A stretch of DNA of 8,742 nucleotides from positions 1 through 8,742 of the forward strand of contig VTPF01000026.1 in assembly GCA_008638025.1 (NCBI GenBank). Direction: 5' to 3'. The position numbers and the translations under genes are program-made. This document shows, one piece after another, positions 1 through 6,653 of the stretch. Numbering within the stretch: the stretch's first letter is position 1; the number at the start of each line of letters is the position of its first letter. This DNA is from Pelagibacteraceae bacterium (GTDB lineage Bacteria; Pseudomonadota; Alphaproteobacteria; Pelagibacterales; Pelagibacteraceae). The notes under the pieces are model-generated. The model had not been told where the DNA came from. It searched no databases and worked only from the letters and a program-made list of their open reading frames with translations.

Positions 1-550
1 AATAAAAAATATTAAAAAAATTTTTTAAAAATTTATTTTCAAAATTTAAAGAATTATCGCTAGCAGAAATATATTTGTGAGGAATAAAATTAATGTCAGT
101 GGTAGAAAGAATGGCAACTATAGTAAATAAATAATAAAAACCACCAAGCCATTGACTTAAGGATCTCCATAATAAAAGAGATTTATCCAACTGATCTGGG
201 CTAATAAAAATCGAAAAACCAAAACTTAAAAAGCCAGATACAGACTCGTAATAAGATGAAAATAAATCTAAATTATAATAGCTTAAAAAGTATGGAATGC
301 TTATAAAAATTGGCAATACTAGCCAACCTATTAAGATTAACAGCTGTAAATTTATTTTATTTATATATTTATCCTCTTTAAAAAAACTGCAAATAAAAAA
401 AAGAGAAATGGATAATAAAAAAACAACTAAATAGGAAAAAATTTCATCGTTATTATTTTCCAAATAAGAAAAGCAAATAACAAAAAAACTTCCCGTGGCT
501 AAAGGAATAAAAAACCATCTTAAATAGTAAAAAATTAACTTAATATTCAT
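1..550 (-). CDS. trkH: TrkH family potassium uptake channel subunit, N-terminal part (cut by window edge)
   Basis: The 183 visible residues are the N-terminal third of a TrkH-type K+ translocation subunit, an inner-membrane protein that works with TrkA; full-length members are about 480 residues. The reading frame is open through base 1. Hydrophobic helices lie at about residues 5-27, 39-57 and 67-88. A pore loop follows (95-113, YESVSGF then LSFGFS), and then LLLWRSLSQWLGGF (125-138), which matches the family pattern WRSLLQWxGGM at the start of the second helix of the pore repeat. The filter glycine is present (Gly111), but the usual TTTGAT is LSFGFS. The start ATG at 548-550 is fixed: an in-frame stop lies just upstream at 557-559. 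The gene begins 11 bases after the trkA stop and is probably co-transcribed with it. I see no Shine-Dalgarno sequence. The family call rests on the pore-loop motif and on the trkA neighbour; the remaining repeats are outside the window. Confidence 0.85.
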   Translation of the reverse strand, partial: MNIKLIFYYLRWFFIPLATGSFFVICFSYLENNNDEIFSYLVVFLLSISLFFICSFFKEDKYINKINLQLLILIGWLVLPIFISIPYFLSYYNLDLFSSYYESVSGFLSFGFSIFISPDQLDKSLLLWRSLSQWLGGFYYLFTIVAILSTTDINFIPHKYISASDNSLNFENKFLKNFFNIFY

Positions 551-561
551 TAAAAATTATA

Positions 562-1935
562 CTAAAAATATGGAGAAATTTTAAACAAAGACTCTATTGT
601 TGGAAGATTTTCTCTATTAGATAAAAGAATTACTCTGTCATTTAAACAAAAAACCGTATCTTTTTTTGGAACCATGACGACTCCATCGCGTACAATTAAG
701 CCTATTCTAATTCCGTCTGGAATATCAGCTTTGCTAAGAGTAATATTCAAAAGTTCAGAACTTTCCAATATTTTAGCTTCAATAACTTCAAATTCACCGT
801 TATCAAGAGTGTATACACTTTCAATTTTTCCTTTATGAACATGTTTTAATATTGTTGAAACTGTTGTCATTCTAGGATCAACAATGTCATCAAGTTTTAA
901 GGTTGATTGCAAAAGAGAATAGTTAGAGCTATTTGCTATAGATATTGTTCTTTTAATCCCTTTCTTTTTGCACAAAAGAGCTGACATAATGTTAACCTCA
1001 TCATCATTAGTCAAAGACAAAACCGTATCAATTTCTTCAATATTTATTTCTTTAAGTAAATTTTCATCAAGACCGTCTCCTTTTATTACTATTGTCTCAT
1101 TAAGCTCTGATGCAATCATTTCAGCTCTTTCAGCGTCTTTTTCAATAATTTTAATTCTTGGATTTTGCTCATGCTCTTCCAGCATTTTTCCCAAGTCTAA
1201 ACCAATATTACCAGCACCAATTATTAAAATAGTTTTTGCAAATTTTTCTTCTTTTCCAAAAATTGACAGAGTTCTATCTACTTGTTTTGAATTCGTTAGA
1301 ATGTATGCTTTGTCATTTTTTATGAGCTTGTCTGATTTTTTTAAAATTAAAAATTTATCATTTCTTAAAACTCCAAGAACATTTGCATCTAAATCGGTGA
1401 ATATATCTGACAACTTAGATAGCGCTGTATTAATTACAGGACACTTTTCATCAATTTGAATTTCCAAAAGTCTAACAAGATCGTCAGCAAAAGGAATATT
1501 ATCAATTGCACCGGGAGCTTCTAATTTTCTTTGTAGAGACTTAGCAACTTCAAATTCTGGAGAAATAATAATATCGATTGGTAAATTTTCTTTAGTAAAA
1601 AGACCTTTCCAAATTGGTTTTAAAAATTCTTTTGATCTAATTCTTGCAATTTTTCTTTGAATGTTAAAAAGTGAATGAGCAATTTGACAAACTACCATAT
1701 TTGTTTCATCATTTCTCGTAACTGCAATGATCATATCAGCATTTTTAGCATCGGCCTTTTCTAAAACGGATGGATAAGTTGCAATTCCAACAATTCCTTT
1801 AGCATCAAGAGTGTCGTTTATTTTTTGAATATCTGCACTATTTTTATCAATAACAGTAACTGAGTGACCTTGTTTAGAAAGTTGAGCGCAAATAGAAAAA
1901 CCTACTCTACCCGCTCCACAAATTAAAATATTCAT
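562..1935 (-). CDS. trkA: Trk potassium uptake system peripheral subunit TrkA
   Basis: This is the cytoplasmic, nucleotide-binding regulatory subunit that gates TrkH channels. The protein has 457 residues, almost the same as E. coli TrkA (458), and has the complete four-part layout RCK_N-RCK_C-RCK_N-RCK_C. The first Rossmann fold has GAGRVG (residues 7-12) and the acidic end of strand two at Asp30. NDETNMVVCQIAHSLFN (75-91) and RIRS (98-101) match the family closely. The second Rossmann fold has GAGNIG (240-245) with Glu265, followed by LTNDDEVNIMSALL (308-321). RCK_C domains lie at about 140-220 and 370-450. Both dinucleotide-binding motifs look intact. The ATG at 1933-1935 overlaps the ntrX stop as ATGA, so translation is probably coupled to ntrX. 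An AGGA at 1947-1950 sits 11 bases upstream, a weak Shine-Dalgarno candidate. TrkA directly after NtrX is the usual alphaproteobacterial order. The next gene is trkH, which is its channel partner. Confidence 0.96.
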   Translation of the reverse strand: MNILICGAGRVGFSICAQLSKQGHSVTVIDKNSADIQKINDTLDAKGIVGIATYPSVLEKADAKNADMIIAVTRNDETNMVVCQIAHSLFNIQRKIARIRSKEFLKPIWKGLFTKENLPIDIIISPEFEVAKSLQRKLEAPGAIDNIPFADDLVRLLEIQIDEKCPVINTALSKLSDIFTDLDANVLGVLRNDKFLILKKSDKLIKNDKAYILTNSKQVDRTLSIFGKEEKFAKTILIIGAGNIGLDLGKMLEEHEQNPRIKIIEKDAERAEMIASELNETIVIKGDGLDENLLKEINIEEIDTVLSLTNDDEVNIMSALLCKKKGIKRTISIANSSNYSLLQSTLKLDDIVDPRMTTVSTILKHVHKGKIESVYTLDNGEFEVIEAKILESSELLNITLSKADIPDGIRIGLIVRDGVVMVPKKDTVFCLNDRVILLSNRENLPTIESLFKISPYF

Positions 1936-3278
1936 TTATAAACAATTCCTAAAGAAGTTAATTTTCTATGCAAGGCAGATCTTTCCATGCCAATACTTTC
2001 GGCCGTTTTTGATATATTTGAGCCATTTTTTTTTAATTGGTGGGACAAATATTCACGCTCAAATTGTTCTCTTGCAGATTTTAAAGGAGAATCAAGATTT
2101 AAGATATTGGAAGTGCTAAGCTCTTCATTTTTAATACTGTCATTTATTATTTTATTGAAAGATTTTTCATTTCCATCACATAAAATTAGTGATCTTTCTA
2201 CTAAGTTTCGCAATTCTCTAACATTACCTAACCAGTCATGTTTATAAAGTTTTGTATAGTTAGATCTTAAAGATATTTCCTTTTTTCCTAAGCTTTTGGA
2301 TATTTTCTTAGTAAAATATTCTAGTAACAAAGGTATGTCTGTATATCGACTTTTTAAACTTGGCAAATCAATTCTTGCTATGGCAATTCTTTGAAAAAAA
2401 TCTTCTCTAAAGTTTCCATTGTTAATTTCTTCTCTTAAATTTTTACTTGAAGTAGTTAAAACTCGAACGTTGGTAGAAACTTCTTTGTCATCATTAACTC
2501 TTCGGAATTTTTGTTCGGTTAAAACACGAAGAATCTTAGCTTGAGTTTCAAGAGAAATGTCTGAAACATTATCAATCAAAAGTGTTCCTTTGTCAGCTTT
2601 TTCAAAAAAACCCTTAATAATACTTCCGTCACTTTTTTTAGATCCAAAAAGTTCAAAGTCAAATGTATCAGGATTCAATAACGCACCATTACATACAATA
2701 AAAGGTTCTTCACTTCTATTGGAGTTTTTATGAATTGTCCTGGCCACAAGTTCTTTTCCAGAGCCAGATGGACCTGTAACTAGTATTCTTGTATCTGTTG
2801 GTGAAATTTTTTGTATGGTTTCTTTAATCGCAAGTATCTCTGGACTCTTACCAATAATTTCATAGGTATCATAAAATAATTGATTTAAATTTTTGTTTTC
2901 AATCTTTAACTCCAAAGTTTCCAAAGCTCTTTTTACAAAATTAAGTAAACGATCTTTATTAAAAGGCTTCTCTAAAAATTCATAAGCACCCAGCTTCATT
3001 GAATCCACTGCAATTTGAATTGTTGCATGACCAGAAATCATAATAATTGGAATTGTACTATTTAATTTTTTTATTTTTTTTAATAAATAAATACCATCTT
3101 TTTTTTTGTCTTTTAAAGAAATATCAATAATTGCGAGGTCAAATTTTTTATTTTCAATTATCAATTCAGACTCTGGAACAGAGCTTGCCTCAATAGTACT
3201 ATAACCTTCATCCTGTAATATAGATGAAATTAAAAATCTTATATTCTTTTCATCGTCAATAATTAAAATTTTTTTCAT
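1932..3278 (-). CDS. ntrX: Response regulator NtrX (receiver, degenerate sigma54-type AAA+ domain, Fis HTH)
   Basis: NtrX is the cytoplasmic response regulator paired with NtrY. The protein has 448 residues. The receiver domain (about 1-120) has the acidic pair Asp8/Asp9, predicted phospho-acceptor Asp52, Ser82 and Lys104. The AAA+ domain (about 140-370) has an intact Walker A, GPSGSGKE (169-176), and GNVRELRN (351-358, sensor II). Two key elements deviate. Between LFG (210-212) and GFFEKA (223-228) there is no GAFTGA sigma54-contact loop. The Walker B segment reads GTLLIDNVSD (231-240), with Asn237 where the family has Glu. The C-terminus (about 405-446) is a Fis-type helix-turn-helix, NISKTAESIGMERSALHRKL. 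Loss of GAFTGA is known in alphaproteobacterial NtrX; the Walker B change is what I see here. I infer DNA binding and phosphorylation control without classic sigma54 activation. It overlaps ntrY and trkA by 4 bases (ATGA) on each side. Confidence 0.95.
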   Translation of the reverse strand: MKKILIIDDEKNIRFLISSILQDEGYSTIEASSVPESELIIENKKFDLAIIDISLKDKKKDGIYLLKKIKKLNSTIPIIMISGHATIQIAVDSMKLGAYEFLEKPFNKDRLLNFVKRALETLELKIENKNLNQLFYDTYEIIGKSPEILAIKETIQKISPTDTRILVTGPSGSGKELVARTIHKNSNRSEEPFIVCNGALLNPDTFDFELFGSKKSDGSIIKGFFEKADKGTLLIDNVSDISLETQAKILRVLTEQKFRRVNDDKEVSTNVRVLTTSSKNLREEINNGNFREDFFQRIAIARIDLPSLKSRYTDIPLLLEYFTKKISKSLGKKEISLRSNYTKLYKHDWLGNVRELRNLVERSLILCDGNEKSFNKIINDSIKNEELSTSNILNLDSPLKSAREQFEREYLSHQLKKNGSNISKTAESIGMERSALHRKLTSLGIVYK

Positions 3279-5050
3279 TTTTTTATTGAAAATTTTATTT
3301 TTGCACCACCATCATCATTATTCATAAACTGAAATTCTCCATTATGTTCATGAATAATTTTTCCAGCAATTGATAACCCTAGACCCGAACCAAAATTTTT
3401 AGTGGTAAAATATGGTTCGTGTATATTATTAAGACTATCTAATGGAAAACCTATTCCATTATCATTAATTTCAAAAATTATATTTTCAGAATTATCAGAA
3501 ATAGATAAGCTAATTTTTCCCAAACCATTTGAATTTTTTTCATTAATAGACTCAACTGCATTCTTAATTAAATTTGTAAACAACCTAAATATCTGATTTT
3601 TATCGCAAATTATAATAGGATCTATTAAATCACTTTTGACATCGAATTCGATATTTGAATAGTTGCTTTTATATGGATTTATTGAATTATTAACTATTTC
3701 AATAATATTGTTTTTATCAAGAACTGGTTCGGGCATTCTCGCAAAATCTGAAAAAGAATTTAATAATGAATTAATCTCAATAATTTGATGATTTATCATT
3801 TCGATGTGTTGGTCAAAAACTTTTTTATCAATAGTTATTTGACTTTTGAATTTATCTTTAATTGTGTCCAAAGATAACTGGATGGGAGTTAAAGGATTTT
3901 TTATTTCATGGGCTAATTTTTTTGCAATGATATTCCATGCTTCAAAACGTCCAGTTAGTGAAATTTTTTTTTGATCCGATCTAATTCTGCTCAGCATTTC
4001 ATTGAAGGTATGAGAAAGTTGAGCAAAATCGGTATCTAAATTTTTCTCATCTAAGGAAAAATTATAATTACCTTTTTTAATTTCATTTGAAGCATTAAAA
4101 AGTGAAATAAGGGGCCTAGTAAAATAATTAGATAAATTAATAGATATAATACTAGATAAGAAAACTAAAATTAGAGTAATTATTATGTAAATTATCATAA
4201 AAGTTACTTGTAAAGAAAAAATATTATTTTTTATATTTACGTAATAAGTAGATGCCTCCCCAGTTTTCTTTAAATTACTTACAATCTGTGGATCAACATC
4301 TTGAATGACATATAAATAAAGATTATCAAAATTAGATAATTTGACCATACCATATGATTTATTGGTAAAGGCACTAGAAATAATAATAGGTTTTCCCTTA
4401 TTAGCGGCCAGCAATATATATTTATCTGGTTTGGAAAAATTTTTAAAGTTATAGCCGGGTGTAGAATACACTAAATCACCCTTGTCTGTTACAATGAATA
4501 AATTATTTATTGACCTTATTCTCGCTTGAGCTTCAATATATTTTTCAAATCTTTCCTTATTTGAAATAAGCAATTCTTTGTTTCTATTAAAATCATTTGC
4601 TGTCAATAAAATATCTTTACTTATTGATAGCTGATGCTCATTTAAATATCTTTTGGCAACCTCAACAGAATTGTTAACAACATCATTAATTTTTTTATCA
4701 AACCATTTTTCAATACTAAAATTGAATATTAATAAAGAAAATATAGCAACAACAATCGATGGAATTGCCGCAAGAGAAATAAAATATATTAAAATTCTAT
4801 TTTGAGTTTTATTACCAATTTCAATTGTATTTTTTCTTTTAACATAAATGCTTAAGAATTTAATAAAAAGAATTACTAAAAAGCTAGATAAAAATACTAG
4901 ATTAACAATTAGTAAAATTTGGATATTTAAACTGTTTAATGAAATTAACCCTTTTCCAGCAAAAGTTTGTATTGTTAAAAAACCTACTATTAGAGATAAT
5001 ACTGTGATAAAGGCAATGACAAGATTAATGTTAATTTTTTTAATACTCAT
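3275..5050 (-). CDS. ntrY: Sensor histidine kinase NtrY, short form without PAS domain
   Basis: NtrY is the membrane-bound kinase of the NtrY-NtrX two-component system, linked in alphaproteobacteria to nitrogen, redox and envelope responses. The protein has 591 residues. Membrane helices lie at about 9-29, 43-67, 87-111 and 281-304. An extracytoplasmic sensor region of about 165 residues sits between helices three and four, and a HAMP linker follows at about 305-358. The HisKA domain has AWNIIAKKLAHEIKNPLTPI (371-390) with phospho-acceptor His381. The catalytic domain has the N box NLIKNAVESI (493-502), the G1 box DNGIGF (530-535), the F box EPYFTTK (545-551) and the G2 box GSGLGLS (554-560). 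All kinase motifs look intact. Longer NtrY proteins, usually over 700 residues, have a PAS domain between HAMP and HisKA; here only about 15 residues separate them. The start is constrained by the first helix at residue 9. The divergent ispDF start is three bases away, so the ntrY promoter must lie inside ispDF. Confidence 0.95.
   Translation of the reverse strand: MSIKKININLVIAFITVLSLIVGFLTIQTFAGKGLISLNSLNIQILLIVNLVFLSSFLVILFIKFLSIYVKRKNTIEIGNKTQNRILIYFISLAAIPSIVVAIFSLLIFNFSIEKWFDKKINDVVNNSVEVAKRYLNEHQLSISKDILLTANDFNRNKELLISNKERFEKYIEAQARIRSINNLFIVTDKGDLVYSTPGYNFKNFSKPDKYILLAANKGKPIIISSAFTNKSYGMVKLSNFDNLYLYVIQDVDPQIVSNLKKTGEASTYYVNIKNNIFSLQVTFMIIYIIITLILVFLSSIISINLSNYFTRPLISLFNASNEIKKGNYNFSLDEKNLDTDFAQLSHTFNEMLSRIRSDQKKISLTGRFEAWNIIAKKLAHEIKNPLTPIQLSLDTIKDKFKSQITIDKKVFDQHIEMINHQIIEINSLLNSFSDFARMPEPVLDKNNIIEIVNNSINPYKSNYSNIEFDVKSDLIDPIIICDKNQIFRLFTNLIKNAVESINEKNSNGLGKISLSISDNSENIIFEINDNGIGFPLDSLNNIHEPYFTTKNFGSGLGLSIAGKIIHEHNGEFQFMNNDDGGAKIKFSIKK
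4972..5000 (+). promoter_or_regulatory. Candidate sigma70-type promoter for ispDF, inside ntrY
   Basis: On the plus strand TTGTTA (4972-4977) and GATAAT (4995-5000) are separated by exactly 17 bases. They match the -35 and -10 consensus at four and five of six positions. A start near base 5007 would give a leader of about 47 bases before the ispDF ATG at 5054. The site lies antisense within the first codons of ntrY, which is where an ispDF promoter has to be because there is no spacer. In DNA this AT-rich, such matches arise easily by chance, so this is only a candidate. Confidence 0.25.
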
Positions 5051-5053
5051 AAA

Positions 5054-6172
5054 ATGTCAATAGCCGCATTAATAGTTGCTGGAGGGATTGGAAAAAGATT
5101 TCAGAGCGATACACCAAAACAATTTTTCAACTTTCAAAATGATATAATAATAAACCATAGTATAAAAAAATTTTTAAAAATTCAAAAAATTTCAAATATA
5201 ATAATAACAATAGAAAAGAAAACTTACAGCAAATACAAATCCTTTATACCCAAAAATAAAAAAATAATCATAACAAATTCAGGTAAAACAAGAGCTTTAT
5301 CTGTATTAAATGGCTTAAAAAAAGCCAAAAAATTGAAAATAACTAAAATATTAATTCATGATGCGGCAAGACCTTTCTTTTCAGAAATGCTTATTAATAA
5401 ATTAATTAAATTATTAAAACATTATGACTGCATAATACCAGCAGTAAACCCTGTTGACACAATAACTTATAAAAAAAATATTATATCAAAAAAAGAAATT
5501 TTTAAAATACAAACCCCGCAAGCTTTTGATTTTAATAAGCTTTATACGCTCCATACAAAAAACCATGACAAAAATATTAGCGATGAATCTAGTCTTTTTT
5601 TTAAAAATAATTTTAGAGTAAAAATTATTAAGGGAGAATATTTAAATAAAAAAATTACCTATAAAAATGATTTACCAAATGAAACGAGTAATAATTTTTA
5701 TGGAATTGGATACGATATCCATAAGATGGTTAATAATCGAAAATTAATAATTGGAGGAGTAACCATTCCTCATAATATGGGACCCGAGGGACACTCGGAT
5801 GGTGATAGTTTGTTACATGCATTAATTGATAGTTTTTTAGGCGCTGCAAAAAAAGGTGACATAGGCACTCTTTTCCCAAACACTGCCAAATATAAAAATA
5901 TTAAATCCTCACTGCTGTTAAAAAAAACAATTTCAATTTTAAAAAAAGAAAAACTTAAAATTAATTCAATTGATCTTAATATTATTTTACAACAACCAAA
6001 CTTAAAAAATTATAAAGAAAAAATTAGAAATAATTTGGCAAAAATGTGCAAAATCAAAAAAGATAAAATCAATATAAAAGCAAAAACTACTGACAGGCTA
6101 GGCATAATAGGTAAAAATAAAGCCTTAGCTTGTGAAGTTATATCGACATTATGTTATGAAAGATCAAACTAA
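5054..6172 (+). CDS. ispDF: Bifunctional IspD/IspF enzyme of the MEP isoprenoid pathway
   Basis: A fused cytoplasmic enzyme catalysing two steps of the non-mevalonate pathway. IspD is 2-C-methyl-D-erythritol 4-phosphate cytidylyltransferase (EC 2.7.7.60) and IspF is the 2,4-cyclodiphosphate synthase (EC 4.6.1.12). The IspD half (about 1-210) has the CTP-binding AGGIGKRF with PKQ (9-16, 21-23), DAARPF (103-108), NPVDTI (132-137), QTPQAF (153-158), DESS (177-180) and NKKIT (198-202). The IspF half (about 216-372) has GYDIH (219-223) with metal ligands Asp221 and His223, GHSDGDSLLHAL (246-257) with His255, GDIGTLFPNT (268-277) and KTTDRLG (344-350). All recognisable catalytic motifs are present in both halves. 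The protein has 372 residues, shorter than most fusions, because the IspD C-terminal tail and linker are almost absent. It is strongly basic (62 Lys against about 28 acidic residues). The start is fixed because the nucleotide-binding loop begins at residue 9. There is no Shine-Dalgarno sequence. It overlaps pgpA by 17 bases. Confidence 0.96.
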   Translation: MSIAALIVAGGIGKRFQSDTPKQFFNFQNDIIINHSIKKFLKIQKISNIIITIEKKTYSKYKSFIPKNKKIIITNSGKTRALSVLNGLKKAKKLKITKILIHDAARPFFSEMLINKLIKLLKHYDCIIPAVNPVDTITYKKNIISKKEIFKIQTPQAFDFNKLYTLHTKNHDKNISDESSLFFKNNFRVKIIKGEYLNKKITYKNDLPNETSNNFYGIGYDIHKMVNNRKLIIGGVTIPHNMGPEGHSDGDSLLHALIDSFLGAAKKGDIGTLFPNTAKYKNIKSSLLLKKTISILKKEKLKINSIDLNIILQQPNLKNYKEKIRNNLAKMCKIKKDKINIKAKTTDRLGIIGKNKALACEVISTLCYERSN

Positions 6173-6653
6173 AAAAAAAATTCTTACCTTAATAGGTATT
6201 GGCAATATAAGTTTTGCCTCAGGAACATTTGCTTCTTTATTCACATGTTGTTTTTACTTCTTACTTATAATTTTTAAAGTAAATTTTTTACTACCTTTAA
6301 CTTTATTCATAATTTTAATTCCATTATCAATTTTTATAATTAATAATAATTTAAATTTATTTTCTGAAGTTGACGCAAAGGAAATTGTTGTAGATGAGTA
6401 TTTGGGTCAATCTATACCCATTTTTTATATTTATTATTTATCTAACTATTCCGACAATGATTTAATTGAGAGCAAAACAATATTGCAAATGCTATTAATT
6501 TCATTTTTATCTTTTAGATTTTTTGATATTTTAAAAGTATTTCCTATAAACATGATCGATAAAATTAAAAACGGTTACGGCATTGTATTTGACGATATAT
6601 TGGCAGGTCTATACTCATTAATGGTTTTATTTTTTGCAATAAAAATTATTTAA
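6156..6653 (+). CDS. pgpA: Phosphatidylglycerophosphatase A
   Basis: PgpA is an inner-membrane phosphatase that dephosphorylates phosphatidylglycerophosphate to phosphatidylglycerol (EC 3.1.3.27). I chose the ATG at 6156-6158 (165 residues) over an in-frame GTG at 6132. It overlaps ispDF less (17 rather than 41 bases), and the protein then starts just before the first conserved segment, with length close to E. coli PgpA (172). Motifs in order are SGTFASL (22-28, matching the usual PGTxGS), VDAKEIVVDEYLGQ (72-85, the acidic metal-binding signature), FRFFDILK (120-127), PINMID (130-135), and GYGIVFDDILAG (140-151). The usual Lys-Pro after FDI is Lys-Val here. Hydrophobic helices lie at about 29-62, 86-95 and 152-163, with a further hydrophobic stretch at 108-120. 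A run of ten A bases (6171-6180) lies in codons 6-9. The stop codon directly abuts the cinA ATG. The ispDF-pgpA-cinA order suggests one transcript for essential membrane-building functions. Confidence 0.93.
   Translation: MKDQTKKKILTLIGIGNISFASGTFASLFTCCFYFLLIIFKVNFLLPLTLFIILIPLSIFIINNNLNLFSEVDAKEIVVDEYLGQSIPIFYIYYLSNYSDNDLIESKTILQMLLISFLSFRFFDILKVFPINMIDKIKNGYGIVFDDILAGLYSLMVLFFAIKII

Noticed and set aside
1..60. A/T-rich stretch that could be an origin or intergenic region
   Set aside because: It reads in frame as part of trkH without stop codons; the composition follows from Lys, Asn and Phe codons.
968..1459. A 163-codon open frame on the plus strand inside trkA
   Set aside because: It is antisense to a fully conserved TrkA, Ser-rich in the way that reverse-complement frames of AT-rich genes are, and shows no motif.
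4848..5063. A 71-codon plus-strand frame antisense to the ntrY start, ending ten bases into ispDF
   Set aside because: It overlaps conserved ntrY membrane helices and has no ribosome site or recognisable domain. It would matter only as an upstream frame on a longer ispDF leader, for which there is no evidence.
5051..5140. A sigma70-type promoter for ntrY inside ispDF
   Set aside because: TTGACA occurs on the minus strand just before the ntrY ATG, but a -10 at the right distance would fall inside ntrY. Other hexamers in this stretch have poor matches or wrong spacing.
6132..6155. GTG start giving PgpA eight extra residues
   Set aside because: The extra residues overlap ispDF further, resemble no PgpA N-terminus, and an ATG is available at 6156 close to the first conserved motif.
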